DNA of 64,000 bases. Origin: Paenibacillus sp. MMS20-IR301 (GTDB lineage Bacteria > Bacillota > Bacilli > Paenibacillales > Paenibacillaceae). The DNA lies in the NCBI RefSeq assembly GCF_032302195.1, contig NZ_CP135275.1:868001-932000 (forward strand), read 5' to 3'. Position 1 is the stretch's first letter. Every line of letters starts with the position of its first letter. The position numbers were made by a program, and so were the translations under genes. Under the pieces are notes generated by a model. It was not told where the DNA came from. It saw only the letters and a program-made list of their open reading frames with translations, and did no database searches. Shown here one piece after another: positions 23,336 to 33,353 of the stretch.

Positions 23336-24514
23336 ATGTCCTCATTTAAACGCATCGGATTTATTGTTCTGGATAGTGTAGGTATCGGCGAAGCGCCGGA
23401 TGCCGCTAATTTTGGAGATACGGGTTCCCATACACTGGGCCACATTCTGGAGCGGGTTCCCGGACTTAAGCTGCCTAATCTGCAGAAGCTGGGGCTGGCC
23501 AATATCGCTCCGCTGCCGCCGCTTGAACCGGTAGACGCACCAGCAGGCTATTACGGAAAAATGCAGGAGGTCTCTGTAGGCAAAGATACCATGACCGGCC
23601 ACTGGGAGCTGATGGGGCTGAAGATCGAGGTGCCTTTTAATACTTATTTTGACGGATTCCCTGCAGAATTGATCGAGAAATTTGAAGCAGCCACCGGCCG
23701 CAAGGTCATCGGCAACAAGCCGGCATCCGGCACGGAGATTCTTGTAGAATACGGCGAAGAGCAGATGAAGACCGGGGCATGGATCGTGTATACTTCGGCA
23801 GACAGCGTATTCCAGCTGGCCGCACACGAAGATATCATTCCGCTGGACGAGCTGTATGCGGCCTGTGCAATTGCACGTGAGCTGACGATGGCTCCGGAAT
23901 TCTCCGTAGGCCGTGTTATTGCCCGCCCTTATGTCGGGGAGCCTGGAAAATTCGTGCGTACGCCGAACCGTCATGACTATGCGGTGAAGCCGCCGGAGCC
24001 GACGGTGATGAATGCGCTTGAGGATATCGGTAAAGATGTGATTGCTGTAGGTAAAATCAATGATATTTTCACCGGTGAAGGGGTTACCGCTTCCTATCCG
24101 ACGAAGAGCAACGAGCACGGCATCCAGATTACAATTGATGAGCTGCGCAAGCCGTTTGACGGCTTCCTGTTCACGAACCTCGTAGACTTTGATTCCCTTT
24201 ACGGCCACCGCCGTGATCCTGAAGGCTATGGACGTGCGCTGGAAGTGTTCGATGAGGCGCTGCCGGAGCTGCTCTCCACGCTGGGTGAGGATGATCTGCT
24301 GATTATCTCTGCCGACCATGGTAACGACCCGATTCATGCCGGAACGGATCATACCCGCGAGTATGTGCCGCTGCTGGTCTACAGCCCAAGATTCAAGAAT
24401 CCGGGCAGCCTCGGCATCCGCCAGACCTTCTCTGATGTAGCGGCGACAATCGCTGATAACTTTGGTGCGAAGGCTCCGCAGTACGGGACAAGCTTTTTGT
24501 CTGAATTAATATAA
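23336..24514 (+). CDS. deoB: Phosphopentomutase
   Basis: A 392-residue alkaline-phosphatase-superfamily enzyme that interconverts (deoxy)ribose 1- and 5-phosphates in nucleoside catabolism. Metal ligands: [13 protein letters not shown] near the N-terminus, the phospho-accepting Thr in [10 protein letters not shown] (about residue 85), and C-terminal DHGNDP and GTDHTRE. ATG at 23336 follows GAAGGAG and gives the standard length; a 45-residue upstream frame extension has no ribosome site and no family match. It heads the salvage operon with two PNP genes and pdp. Confidence 0.95.
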   Translation: MSSFKRIGFIVLDSVGIGEAPDAANFGDTGSHTLGHILERVPGLKLPNLQKLGLANIAPLPPLEPVDAPAGYYGKMQEVSVGKDTMTGHWELMGLKIEVPFNTYFDGFPAELIEKFEAATGRKVIGNKPASGTEILVEYGEEQMKTGAWIVYTSADSVFQLAAHEDIIPLDELYAACAIARELTMAPEFSVGRVIARPYVGEPGKFVRTPNRHDYAVKPPEPTVMNALEDIGKDVIAVGKINDIFTGEGVTASYPTKSNEHGIQITIDELRKPFDGFLFTNLVDFDSLYGHRRDPEGYGRALEVFDEALPELLSTLGEDDLLIISADHGNDPIHAGTDHTREYVPLLVYSPRFKNPGSLGIRQTFSDVAATIADNFGAKAPQYGTSFLSELI

Positions 24515-24578
24515 ATAACTAGCTTTTTCATATTATTAAGATCAATCTGTACACACCCACCTCAAGGAGGAAACAACC

Positions 24579-25403
24579 ATGACCGCCGTAACCCAAAACC
24601 ATATTCAAGAAGCAGCAGTTTACATTAAAGATAAATGTACCGTAGCCCCTGAGATCGGGCTGATCCTCGGCTCCGGCCTCGGCGTACTGGCCGATCTGAT
24701 TACGGATGAAGTAGTAATTCCTTACAACGAAATCCCGCATTTCCCGGTGTCCACGGTAGAAGGGCATGAAGGAGAGCTGCTGATCGGTATGATCGAAGGC
24801 CGCCGCGTGGTGATGATGAAGGGCCGCTTCCACATGTATGAAGGGTATGGCCCGGAGACGACCGCCTTCCCGGTACGTGTAATGAAGGAGCTTGGCGTAA
24901 CCAGCCTGCTCGTAACCAATGCTGCCGGAGGGGTCAATACAGACTTTACTCCAGGCGATCTGATGCTGATTACCGATCATCTGAACCTGACCGGCCGCAA
25001 CCCGCTGATCGGCCCGAATGATAACGCGCTGGGTGTACGGTTCCCGGATATGTCCACAGCTTACAGCCCGCGTCTGATTGCAGCCGCCAAAGAAGCTGCC
25101 GCAGCACTGAACTTCGAGTTCAAGGAAGGCGTATACGCCGGCCTGCTGGGACCGAACTATGAGACTCCGGCTGAAATCGTCATGCTGCGCCGCCAGGGAG
25201 CAGATGCTGTAGGGATGTCCACGGTCTCTGAGACGATTGTGGCCCGTCATGCCGGAATTGAAGTGCTGGGCATCTCCTGTATTACCAATATGGCCGCGGG
25301 CATTCTTGAACAGCCGCTGAACCATGCTGAGGTTATGGAAACAGCGGAGCGTGTGCGTGAGCACTTCCTGAAGCTGGTACTGGCTTTTATTCCGAAAATG
25401 TAG
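24579..25403 (+). CDS. punA: Purine nucleoside phosphorylase (guanosine/inosine type)
   Basis: A 274-residue trimeric-type PNP that cleaves purine nucleosides with phosphate to base plus (deoxy)ribose 1-phosphate. Motifs: LILGSGLG (phosphate), EGHEGELLIG, KGRFHMYEGY, TNAAGG, Glu195 in NYETPAE, VGMSTVSE, and Asn237 in ISCITNMAAG. Glu and Asn together read 6-oxopurines, so guanosine and inosine are the expected substrates. AAGGAGG precedes the ATG. It sits between deoB and a second PNP paralogue. Confidence 0.93.
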   Translation: MTAVTQNHIQEAAVYIKDKCTVAPEIGLILGSGLGVLADLITDEVVIPYNEIPHFPVSTVEGHEGELLIGMIEGRRVVMMKGRFHMYEGYGPETTAFPVRVMKELGVTSLLVTNAAGGVNTDFTPGDLMLITDHLNLTGRNPLIGPNDNALGVRFPDMSTAYSPRLIAAAKEAAAALNFEFKEGVYAGLLGPNYETPAEIVMLRRQGADAVGMSTVSETIVARHAGIEVLGISCITNMAAGILEQPLNHAEVMETAERVREHFLKLVLAFIPKM

Positions 25404-25459
25404 GATAAGCTCCAGGCACACGAATATTACATTATCTATAATTCCGGGAGGAACAACAC

Positions 25460-26320
25460 ATGACTCAAGCAACTGTCCCGTATGGCGCGCAGGTCAAAGA
25501 AGCCGCTGCATATATTCAGTCCCGATTAGGCTCTTATAAGCCGGGCATCGGGCTCATTCTCGGCTCCGGCCTTGGTGATCTGGGTGACCAGATCGAGGAT
25601 GCTATCTACCTGCCCTACGAAGAAATCCCCCATTTCCCTCGATCCACAGTAGAAGGACATGCCGGACGGTTCGTCATCGGCAAGCTGGAAGGCAAGGATG
25701 TTATCATCATGCAGGGCCGTTTCCACTATTACGAAGGCTACGAGATGCGTAAGGTGGTGCTGCCGGTATACGCAATGGCTAAGCTGGGTGTAGGGACACT
25801 GGTGATCACCAATGCAGGCGGAGGGATGAACAAAGCCTTCAGCGCCGGCGATCTTATGCTGATTACCGACCATCTCAATTTGACCGGTGATAACCCGCTG
25901 ATCGGACCGAATGATCCGGAGCTCGGAGTACGATTCCCGGATATGTCTAAGGCTTATGATCCTGAATATATTGCCCTGGCCAAGAAGCTGGCGTCTGGAA
26001 TTAAGGGCGTGGACGGCAAAGCCCTTGTACTGCAAGAGGGGATCTATGCCGGTATCAGCGGTCCAACTTATGAAACTCCGGCTGAGCTGAATATGCTGGC
26101 GTACTATGGCGGCGATGCCGTCGGGATGTCTACGGTGCCTGAAGTAATCGTAGCCAGCCACAGCAGGCTGCGCGTACTCGGCATTACCTGTATCACCGAT
26201 ATGGCGGTCGGGGATGAGCTCGAGCCGCTGACCCATGAGCAGGTAGTCAAAGTGGCTAACCTGACCAAACCGAAATTTATCGGCCTGATCCGGGCCTTTG
26301 TCCGTGAGGTGGGGCTATAA
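25460..26320 (+). CDS. Second purine nucleoside phosphorylase paralogue, Asp in base-recognition site
   Basis: A 286-residue PNP-family protein clearly related to its neighbour, with the same [28 protein letters not shown] and TYETPAE motifs. Two base-site differences stand out: TNAAGG is TNAGGG, and the key Asn is Asp247 ([16 protein letters not shown]). In the human enzymes Asn at this point marks PNP (6-oxopurines), and Asp marks methylthioadenosine phosphorylase (6-aminopurines). A different purine preference is therefore likely; this is inference. Its stop overlaps the pdp start (TAATG), so the two are translationally coupled. Confidence 0.88.
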   Translation: MTQATVPYGAQVKEAAAYIQSRLGSYKPGIGLILGSGLGDLGDQIEDAIYLPYEEIPHFPRSTVEGHAGRFVIGKLEGKDVIIMQGRFHYYEGYEMRKVVLPVYAMAKLGVGTLVITNAGGGMNKAFSAGDLMLITDHLNLTGDNPLIGPNDPELGVRFPDMSKAYDPEYIALAKKLASGIKGVDGKALVLQEGIYAGISGPTYETPAELNMLAYYGGDAVGMSTVPEVIVASHSRLRVLGITCITDMAVGDELEPLTHEQVVKVANLTKPKFIGLIRAFVREVGL

Positions 26321-27651
26321 TGCGCGCTGTAGATCTGATTCAGAAGAAAAGAGACGGTGGAGAGCTGAGCCGTGAGGAAATTGCTTTCCTGATCCAAGGC
26401 TACAGCAGAGGCGAGATTCCGGATTACCAGATTTCTGCCTGGGCAATGGCCGTGTATTTCCGGGGCATGAATGCGCGGGAAACCGGCGATCTGACGATGG
26501 AAATGGCGATGTCCGGTGATCAGGTAGATCTTAGCCCGATTGCCGGGATTAAAGTAGACAAACATTCCACCGGCGGTGTAGGTGATAAGACAACCGTTGT
26601 CCTCGCACCGCTCGTCGCCGCAGCCGGAGTTCCGGTTGCCAAAATGTCCGGCCGCGGCCTCGGCCACACCGGCGGCACACTCGACAAGCTGGAGTCGATC
26701 ACCGGGTTCTCCGTGGAGATGGACCGTGAACGCTTCTTCACGCAGGTGGGGGAGATCGGTGCAGCTGTTATCGGCCAGTCCGGCAACATCACGCCTGCTG
26801 ACAAGAAGCTGTATGCGCTGCGCGACGTAACCGCCACCGTTGAATCGATTCCGCTGATTGCCAGCTCCGTGATGAGCAAGAAGATTGCTGCAGGGGCTGA
26901 CGCTATCGTACTTGATGTGAAGACAGGCAGCGGCGCGTTCATGAAGACGCTGGAAGATTCCATTGCGCTGGCTCAGGCGATGGTCGATATCGGTACGCAT
27001 CTTGGCCGTAACACAGTCGCTGTAATCAGCGACATGGACCAGCCGCTGGGCTTCGGCATCGGCAATGCGCTGGAGATCAAGGAAGGCATCGAGACGCTGC
27101 AGGGCCGCGGGCCGAAGGATCTGCAGGAGGTCTGCCTCATTCTGGGCAGCCAGATGCTGGTGCTCGGCGGCAAAGCGAAGGACGAGACGCAAGCCCGCGA
27201 GATGCTGCTGGCTCACATTGAGGACGGCAGCGCGCTGGAGAAGTTCAAGCAGATGGTATCCGCGCAAGGCGGCGACGCCACGCAGGTTGAGTCTCCGGAT
27301 ACCCTGCCGGCGGCGCAGAAATTCATCGAAGTGAAGGCTGCATCAGCGGGGTATGTCGAGAGCATTCAGGCAGAAGAGATCGGCGTAGCCGCGATGCTGC
27401 TTGGCGCCGGACGGGAGACGAAGGAATCCGTCATTGATCTGGCTGTCGGCATCCAGCTGGCGCTGAAGGTCGGCGATGCTGTCGCCGCAGGCGATACGCT
27501 GGCCGTACTGCATGTGAACGGTGCCAGCGAGAGCAAGGTGCAGGAAGCGGAAGCCAAAGTGCTGGAAGCTTACCGCATCTCCACGCAGCCGGTTCCGCCG
27601 CAGCCGCTCGTATTTGCACTGGTGACTAAAGATGGCGTGACCCGCTACTAA
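26320..27651 (+). CDS. pdp: Pyrimidine-nucleoside phosphorylase
   Basis: A 443-residue enzyme of the thymidine/pyrimidine nucleoside phosphorylase family, splitting uridine and thymidine with phosphate. Signature regions: the N-terminal helical domain ([20 protein letters not shown]), [20 protein letters not shown] (phosphate binding), [19 protein letters not shown] (nucleoside binding), and the [14 protein letters not shown] loop, followed by the C-terminal alpha/beta domain. Length is typical. It closes the salvage operon before a strong terminator. Confidence 0.95.
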   Translation: MRAVDLIQKKRDGGELSREEIAFLIQGYSRGEIPDYQISAWAMAVYFRGMNARETGDLTMEMAMSGDQVDLSPIAGIKVDKHSTGGVGDKTTVVLAPLVAAAGVPVAKMSGRGLGHTGGTLDKLESITGFSVEMDRERFFTQVGEIGAAVIGQSGNITPADKKLYALRDVTATVESIPLIASSVMSKKIAAGADAIVLDVKTGSGAFMKTLEDSIALAQAMVDIGTHLGRNTVAVISDMDQPLGFGIGNALEIKEGIETLQGRGPKDLQEVCLILGSQMLVLGGKAKDETQAREMLLAHIEDGSALEKFKQMVSAQGGDATQVESPDTLPAAQKFIEVKAASAGYVESIQAEEIGVAAMLLGAGRETKESVIDLAVGIQLALKVGDAVAAGDTLAVLHVNGASESKVQEAEAKVLEAYRISTQPVPPQPLVFALVTKDGVTRY

Positions 27652-27670
27652 GCCATATCATGAACTGCCA

Positions 27671-27713
27671 AAAGCCGTACGGATCAGCAATCGCTGGCGT
27701 ACGGTTTTTTTTT
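27671..27713 (+). terminator. Terminator of the deoB-pdp operon
   Basis: AAAGCCGTACG pairs with CGTACGGTTT, followed by nine T residues; 20 bases after the pdp stop. Confidence 0.92.
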
Positions 27714-27726
27714 GTAAATATAGAAT

Positions 27727-28467
27727 TTATTCTAGCCCTTCGAAATTGCAGCGCCAATCGGACACCCAGGCGGGAAAATACCCCAGCCGGTGCGCCACCC
27801 GCTGTGAAGCAATGTTACTGGCGATAACGTCATAGCTTGGTATTCCGCCGCACTCCAGTATTTCATAAGTCAGCCTGTTCACCAGATAACCGGCTAATCC
27901 CATGTTACGATATTGCGGCAGTACTTCTATACCAATCTGCCACAGCTTTGCACAGGTTTGGCTTGCTCCGGCCACACCGGCAATTTCCCCGTCCTGCATT
28001 GCAAGCATTGCGAGATCGGTCTGCCAGGGAAGCTCCGGATCATAAATAACAGCTTCATTGAATCTTGCGGCATCAAACAACCGGACTACCTCTTCACGCC
28101 GAATCAGTTCAAAAGTGAAAGAACCGGGCGGTGTAACTGGCTGCATTCTTATGATATCGGGCAGGAAGTGCAGGTAAAGTCCCCGGATAAACGGTAAGGA
28201 GAAAATAGCATCCCTGCTGTTGCCCTGCATCATAATTCTGGCAATCTGCAAACGTTCTGGTGTAGCTGAAACGATAATCGATTGTCCCATAGACAGGATT
28301 TCGAAATAACGTTCCTTCCTTGGAAAAGGTCTGCATCCCGGATTTTCTTTGGCTTCAACAAAAACAAGGCTGTCCCTGCCGCTGTTCAGGTCATCCACTG
28401 AGCAATTCAGGTCAAGTGCAAGCTGTGATTGCACATTGGCCAGCATTTCTTCATTTGTCATCCTCAA
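27727..28467 (-). CDS. GNAT-family N-acetyltransferase
   Basis: A 246-residue protein. The C-terminal half is a GNAT fold: acetyl-CoA loop LPQYRNMGLAGYLVNRLTYE (about residues 183-202) and ASNIASQRVAHRLGYFP near the end. The N-terminal half, with RPFPRKERYFEILSMGQSII, resembles the lead-in domain of FR47/GNAT-type acetyltransferases. The substrate is unknown. The best-spaced start is TTG at 28465-28467, ten bases after GGAGG; it overlaps the stop of the upstream serine hydrolase. ATG at 28461 is an alternative with poor spacing. The overlap suggests coupled translation with the hydrolase. Confidence 0.82.
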   Translation of the reverse strand: MRMTNEEMLANVQSQLALDLNCSVDDLNSGRDSLVFVEAKENPGCRPFPRKERYFEILSMGQSIIVSATPERLQIARIMMQGNSRDAIFSLPFIRGLYLHFLPDIIRMQPVTPPGSFTFELIRREEVVRLFDAARFNEAVIYDPELPWQTDLAMLAMQDGEIAGVAGASQTCAKLWQIGIEVLPQYRNMGLAGYLVNRLTYEILECGGIPSYDVIASNIASQRVAHRLGYFPAWVSDWRCNFEGLE

Positions 28468-29537
28468 GGGTGATCATCCTCCTGCTGAAGCGGCAGATTC
28501 GCCTCAAGGACCTGCATCATCCTATAAGCCCCCCTGCTCCGGTTGCAGAGAGCGGTGAAGGTTACTCCGCTTGCCGGATAGACGGCCGACCGGAAGGAGA
28601 CGCCGGGATCGGAACCCATGACATGATATTTTATCACCTTGCCATTACGGACCTGAATCCATACTCCATAGCCGTAGTAGCTGTCTTCATCCTCGCGGAT
28701 ATGAGGAGTCAGCAGCAGTTCTGTAGTCGCTGGCAGCAGCAGCGTATGCCAAAATAGCCCTATCCACAGCCGCTGCATATCTGCTGCCGTAACGAATGCG
28801 CCGCCGTCTGGACCGCCTACCACGGGAAGCGAATAGACATTGTTGATGGTTTCACCATGCTCATTCTCCGTGTAGCCAAGTGCGGTATTGGCCGGAAGGG
28901 CATCCTGGGCGAAATAACCGGAGTCCGTCATCCCGCACGGCCGGAAAATCTGCTGCTCCACATAATCCGTGAACTTCATTCCGCTTACTGCTTCGACAAG
29001 CAGACCGAGCATAATATACCCTGCGTTGTTATAGTGGAACCGCTCACCAGGCGTGAATTTCATCGGCAGTGCTGCAAACAGCGGGAGGAAATCGGCGGGC
29101 CGCCTCAGCGTATACATCGGAGTCTCCTTCCAGAGTGCCGCGAAATCATCCATAACCTCTTCGTCAAAATAATCCGGAATTCCCGAGCTGTGCGTGAGCA
29201 GCTGATGCACTGTAATCTCCGGACTGAATCTTGGAAACTCGTAATCTTGTAATACGGTAAGCACCTTGCTGTCAAAAGAAAGCTTACCCTGCTCCACCAG
29301 CTGGCAGACGGCTACCGCAGTGAACAATTTGCAGCCGGAAGCGATTCCGAAGCGGGTATTGAACTGGTTTAACCTTTCTTCTGCGAGGTTGGCATATCCG
29401 TAGGCTCTAGCCGTCAGCGCCTGTTCCTTCCGTGTTACTGATACTGCCCCGGAGAATCCCGTGCTCCGTGCTTCATTGTCGATGGCCTGATTGAGCTGCT
29501 CTTGCGCAGCTTGAGGCTCACGTTGTTCTGATTTCAT
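28464..29537 (-). CDS. Serine hydrolase of the beta-lactamase/esterase class C family
   Basis: A 357-residue penicillin-binding-protein-like hydrolase. The nucleophile motif is SGCK (Ser-x-x-Lys, near residue 66), the second motif is YNNAGY, and the third reads HVMG in place of the usual KTG. Such proteins act as esterases, D-aminopeptidases or peptidoglycan-related enzymes. No signal peptide or membrane span is seen, so it appears cytosolic. GAGGGG precedes the ATG. It is coupled to the GNAT gene, suggesting a two-gene modification or detoxification unit, which is inference. Confidence 0.85.
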   Translation of the reverse strand: MKSEQREPQAAQEQLNQAIDNEARSTGFSGAVSVTRKEQALTARAYGYANLAEERLNQFNTRFGIASGCKLFTAVAVCQLVEQGKLSFDSKVLTVLQDYEFPRFSPEITVHQLLTHSSGIPDYFDEEVMDDFAALWKETPMYTLRRPADFLPLFAALPMKFTPGERFHYNNAGYIMLGLLVEAVSGMKFTDYVEQQIFRPCGMTDSGYFAQDALPANTALGYTENEHGETINNVYSLPVVGGPDGGAFVTAADMQRLWIGLFWHTLLLPATTELLLTPHIREDEDSYYGYGVWIQVRNGKVIKYHVMGSDPGVSFRSAVYPASGVTFTALCNRSRGAYRMMQVLEANLPLQQEDDHP

Positions 29538-29778
29538 ATCTTCCCCTCATTTCAATTCTTGAATTGAATTTCTTCTGACTATCCGCCAATTTGGTAATTA
29601 TAACCTATATTCAGCATTTTGAAAGGGAAAGAACGTACCTCCTGCGTAAGGTTTATCTGCGAAGGACAAGAAATAGAGCTCAGGTTTGGCAGAGCGGCAC
29701 ATTGTGGACGTTTTGATATTTAAGATAGTATAAATGCAAACATAACAATCATGAGCACACATCCGGGGAGGAATTATA

Positions 29779-30732
29779 ATGGCACTACAGCAGACAATTA
29801 CAGTCTTGAACGCACTGGACAGCGCTTATGTGAACGGTGAGCAGGTCAGGCAGCTTTTCGCAGAGTACTCTGCAGTTAACGTCGAGGTTCGAAAAGTAGA
29901 AGGCGAGAAAGGCAGCACAGAATTCGTTAAAATCACCATTCCGGGCAGTAAGGGCAAGCTTGGAGGCGGCAGTGCACCCACCTTCGGGATTGTCGGCCGG
30001 CTTGGCGGCATCGGGGCACGGCCCAGCCGGACCGGCATTGTGTCCGATGCGGACGGCGCAGTAGCGGCCATTGCATCAGCACTGAAGCTGGCTGACATGC
30101 AGACTAAGGGGGATGTGCTGACAGGGGATGTGCTGGTCACGACGCATATTTGCCCGGATGCTCCGACGCTGCCGCATGAGCCGGTTGATTTCATGGATTC
30201 CCCGGTTGATATTCTGCAGATGAATGAGCAGGAGGTGCTGCCGGAGATGGAGGCGATTCTGTCCATTGATACGACCAAAGGCAACCGTGTGGTGAATCAT
30301 AAAGGCATTGCGATCTCGCCTACCGTCAAAGAAGGGTATATTCTGCGGGTCAGTGAAGATCTGCTGCGTATCAAGGAAATGACTACCGGACAGTTTCCCG
30401 TTACTTTTCCTGTGACGACTCAGGATATTACACCTTACGGCAACGGGCTGTATCATATCAACTCGATCCTTCAGCCTGCAGTTGCTACGGCTGCTCCGGT
30501 TGTAGGCCTGGCGATTACAGCCCAGTCTATGGTACCGGGGTGCGGAACGGGCGCAAGCCATGAGGTGGATATCGCTCAAGCGGTCCGGTTCGCTATTGAG
30601 ACAGCCAAGGAAGTCACTCAAGGCACCTGCTCCTTCTATAACGAGGAGGAGTTCGCCCTGATCTCCGGATTGTACGGCTCCATGAAGGTGCTGCAGACCA
30701 TGGGCAACCTGGCCTCAGTCGCCGGCTCATAA
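29779..30732 (+). CDS. DUF1177 protein, first gene of a peptide/racemase cluster
   Basis: A 317-residue cytosolic protein of the DUF1177 family. Conserved features include TFGIVGRLGGIGARPSRTGI, VTTHICPDAPTLPHEPVDFM, ILSIDTTKGNRVVNHKGIAI and SMVPGCGTGASHEVDIAQAV. The His/Cys/Asp-rich motifs suggest metal binding or catalysis, but no reaction is known to me. GGGGAGGAA precedes the ATG. Members typically occur beside AroM, M29-type peptidase and Opp transporter genes, as here. It is probably an enzyme in the uptake and breakdown route encoded by 29.8-43.2 kb. Confidence 0.85.
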   Translation: MALQQTITVLNALDSAYVNGEQVRQLFAEYSAVNVEVRKVEGEKGSTEFVKITIPGSKGKLGGGSAPTFGIVGRLGGIGARPSRTGIVSDADGAVAAIASALKLADMQTKGDVLTGDVLVTTHICPDAPTLPHEPVDFMDSPVDILQMNEQEVLPEMEAILSIDTTKGNRVVNHKGIAISPTVKEGYILRVSEDLLRIKEMTTGQFPVTFPVTTQDITPYGNGLYHINSILQPAVATAAPVVGLAITAQSMVPGCGTGASHEVDIAQAVRFAIETAKEVTQGTCSFYNEEEFALISGLYGSMKVLQTMGNLASVAGS

Positions 30733-30842
30733 TAGTACGGATACAAGACAGGCGCTGAGCTTCACTTCAGCGCCTGCTTATGATTAGAGGCGTGTATGCC
30801 TTTGTTTGGATGCAGCGCTGTAAACTGAGAGGAGGGCCTATG

Positions 30843-31511
30843 ATGAGCCAGATTGGTTTGATTACCATTGGTCAAACCCCGAGAACCGATGTTGCACCGA
30901 TTATCGAGCAGTACCTGGACGGCAAGGCTGAACTGGTACAGGCCGGCGTGCTGGACGGCTTCACGGCTGCTGAGATCATTGAACGTTTCAGTCCGGGTAC
31001 TGGTGAGTATGTACTGACTACCCGTATGGCGGACGGTTCAGCGGCAGTAATCTCCCGGGAACGGATAAAGCCTGTTCTGCAGGAGAAAGTAGAGCTAATG
31101 GAAGCAGCCGGAATAAAGGTCATTTTACTGGCCTGTACCGGCGTATTTCCGGGGCTGCATGCAACTGCTGCCCATCTCATTGAGCCGGACCGGATTATTC
31201 CTCCGGTGGTACAGGCGATGCTGGGCGGGCGGCGTCTGGGGCTGATTGGTCCACTGCCTGAGCAGGAGAACAGCATGAATGAGAAATTTGCTGAAGCCGG
31301 TACCAGGCTGCCGTTTGCCGCTGCATCGCCGTACACCGGGACCGAAGCGGATTTCCGCGCGGCAGCCGGACGGCTGAGGGGGCAGGCGGATGTGATTGTA
31401 CTTGACTGTATGGGCTATGTGGAGCAGCATAGACAATGGGCGGCATCCGCAGGGATTCCGGCTGTGCTCTCTAATGCCCTGATGGGCAAGCTGATAGCGG
31501 AAATGGTGTAA
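30843..31511 (+). CDS. AroM family protein
   Basis: A 222-residue protein with the AroM signature IGLITIGQTPRTDVAPIIEQ at the N-terminus, and VILLACTGVFPGL with the conserved Cys in the middle. The C-terminal portion (ADVIVLDCMGYVEQHRQWA) contains a second Cys. The two-Cys, two-lobe layout resembles the Asp/Glu racemase superfamily, to which AroM may be distantly related. Despite the name, no role in aromatic synthesis is proven. Two adjacent ATGs follow GAGAGGAGG; the second (30843) has better spacing. It is followed 18 bases later by the M29-like gene. Confidence 0.85.
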   Translation: MSQIGLITIGQTPRTDVAPIIEQYLDGKAELVQAGVLDGFTAAEIIERFSPGTGEYVLTTRMADGSAAVISRERIKPVLQEKVELMEAAGIKVILLACTGVFPGLHATAAHLIEPDRIIPPVVQAMLGGRRLGLIGPLPEQENSMNEKFAEAGTRLPFAAASPYTGTEADFRAAAGRLRGQADVIVLDCMGYVEQHRQWAASAGIPAVLSNALMGKLIAEMV

Positions 31512-31529
31512 TCAGGAGGAAGATGAACA

Positions 31530-32474
31530 ATGAGTGAGCAAAGAATAGGAATCAGCATGAATGTTCTTAAGGACTGCCTGGGGCTTGGCAGCGGTGAGCT
31601 GCTGGCTGTAGTAGCCGACGACGACAAACGTGAGCTGGCCGAATCGGTCTATGAAGCAGGCAAGCGGCTGGGCGCGGAATCCATGCTGCTGATTATGCAG
31701 GCCCGGAGCAGGTCCGGTGAGGAGCCGCCGGCTCCAATTGCCGAAGCTATGGCAAAAGCGGATGTGGCGGTATGTATCACGACACATTCGATGACACATA
31801 CGGCGGCGCGTAAGGGGGCAGCCGCTGCGGGAACCCGGGTGGCAACCATGCCGGGCATGACAGATGATATGTTCAGCCAAGGAGCGATTACTGCGGACTA
31901 CCCGCAGGTCAAGGCGCTGACAGAGCAGGTGGCTGAGCTGTTGACTGCCGGACAGCAGGTGCGTATCGAGAAGGACGGATTAGCCTTGAGCTTCTCGATT
32001 GCCGGCCGGGATGGTGTACTGAGCACGGGATTATACCTGAATCCGGGTGAATCCGGTAACCTGCCGTCTGGTGAAGCGTATATCGCACCGCTGGAAGGTA
32101 CAGCTGCCGGGCAGATTAAGGTGGACGGCTCCATCGCGGGCATCGGAGCACTGGGCAGCCCGCTGGTGCTGACAGTAGAGCAGGGACGCTTAACCGGTGC
32201 CGAGGGGGAAGGCGGAGAGAAGCTGCTGGACATGCTTGGCAGCGGTGACGGCAGGCTGCTGGGTGAGTTCGGCATCGGGACGAACAACAAGGCGAGAATT
32301 ACAGGCGTGGTGCTGGAGGATGAGAAGGTATACGGGACGATCCATGTTGCATTTGGCAGCAATAATACCTTCGGCGGCGTAGTTGCAGCCGGTGTGCATA
32401 TTGATGCCGTGGTCATGAAGCCGGATGTGTATATTGATGATAAGCTGATTATGCGTGCCGGTGAGCTGCTGTGA
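31530..32474 (+). CDS. M29/NicX-like metal-dependent hydrolase
   Basis: A 314-residue protein related to the M29 aminopeptidase fold. The C-terminal metal-site pattern is recognisable: GEFGIGTNNKARITG, then EDEKVYGTIHVAFGSNNTFGG, and GVHIDAVVMKPDVYID with the final His-x-Asp. It is shorter than true M29 aminopeptidases (about 410 residues), as are NicX-type 2,5-dihydroxypyridine dioxygenases and related enzymes. It could be an amino- or amidopeptidase or a ring-opening enzyme; the sequence does not decide. TCAGGAGGA precedes the ATG. It is probably cotranscribed with DUF1177 and AroM. Confidence 0.78.
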   Translation: MSEQRIGISMNVLKDCLGLGSGELLAVVADDDKRELAESVYEAGKRLGAESMLLIMQARSRSGEEPPAPIAEAMAKADVAVCITTHSMTHTAARKGAAAAGTRVATMPGMTDDMFSQGAITADYPQVKALTEQVAELLTAGQQVRIEKDGLALSFSIAGRDGVLSTGLYLNPGESGNLPSGEAYIAPLEGTAAGQIKVDGSIAGIGALGSPLVLTVEQGRLTGAEGEGGEKLLDMLGSGDGRLLGEFGIGTNNKARITGVVLEDEKVYGTIHVAFGSNNTFGGVVAAGVHIDAVVMKPDVYIDDKLIMRAGELL

Positions 32475-32622
32475 GCAGGACTGCCGAGCCGGATTAAGGC
32501 GGGGATCAGAAGAGAGTATGCTGGAGCAGGATATACAGACGCAGTTAGTCTGGGAAGAGAGTGAAGTAGGCTGAAGCGGGAGTTCTGCTGTTTGATCACA
32601 GCCTGAATCGGAGGAGATTAGA

Positions 32623-33306
32623 ATGCTTGGAATCATACGGGTAATTACACTGCAGGACGAGCCTGCCGTCCATATGCACGGGGCACTGGTTGAACGCCGG
32701 TTCGGCCTGCCGGTCATCAGCCGCTGCATTCCGGATCAGCCCCGGGGCGTATTCAATGACGAGACCGAAGCGGAGTCGGTTCCGAAGATTATTGCACTTG
32801 CCCGGGAGCTGGAGCAGCAGGGCTGCACAGCCATTGGCATCAGCTGCGCCGCCGATCCGGCACTCAGGGAAGTAAGAGCTGCGGTGAAGGTTCCGGTGCT
32901 GGGAGCCGGCTCTTGTGCCGCCCATATGTCACTGGCTTACAGCGACAAAATCGGTGTACTCACGATTCTGACCGAGGTGCCGCTGCTGATCCGCAGCATT
33001 CTGGGAGAGGCTTATCTGGGTATGGATCGGCCGGACGGTGTCACAACTACGCTGGATCTGAATACGCCTGCCGGCCGGGCAGGCGCGCTTGCCGGTGCAG
33101 CCCGGCTGGTGGAGCGCGGTGCAGAGGCGATTGTACTGGCCTGTACCGGCTTTGCTACCATTGGCCTGGCTGCAGAGCTGGAGGAGAAGCTCGGCATCCG
33201 CGCGTTCGATCCGATCCTCTGCCTCGGGGCAGCAGCCGCTTCGGCGGCTTCCGTTCCGGTACAGCCACAGGGAGGGCCTGCCGCACGGCCCATATTGGAA
33301 GCTTAA
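32623..33306 (+). CDS. Asp/Glu/hydantoin racemase family protein
   Basis: A 227-residue protein of the two-cysteine racemase superfamily. Cys75 (IGISCAADPA) and Cys174 (VLACTGFATIG) are placed as the acid/base pair of cofactor-free racemases, each at the end of a Rossmann-like strand in two duplicated lobes. Substrates in the family include aspartate, glutamate, hydantoins and maleate. In this cluster a racemase could convert a D- or L-amino acid or hydantoin released from an imported compound. CGGAGGAGA precedes the ATG. It ends before a strong terminator. Confidence 0.88.
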   Translation: MLGIIRVITLQDEPAVHMHGALVERRFGLPVISRCIPDQPRGVFNDETEAESVPKIIALARELEQQGCTAIGISCAADPALREVRAAVKVPVLGAGSCAAHMSLAYSDKIGVLTILTEVPLLIRSILGEAYLGMDRPDGVTTTLDLNTPAGRAGALAGAARLVERGAEAIVLACTGFATIGLAAELEEKLGIRAFDPILCLGAAAASAASVPVQPQGGPAARPILEA

Positions 33307-33316
33307 GCAAGGTTAA

Positions 33317-33353
33317 AGCGTTCCTCGGACTTCGGGTCCGGGGGCGTTTTTTT
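33317..33353 (+). terminator. Terminator of the DUF1177-racemase operon
   Basis: AAGCGTTCCTCGGAC pairs with GTCCGGGGGCGTT around TTCG (a stable tetraloop), followed by seven T residues. Confidence 0.92.

Noticed and set aside
26104..27267. 387-codon minus-strand frame opposite PNP2 and pdp
   Set aside because: Antisense shadow across two well-supported genes.
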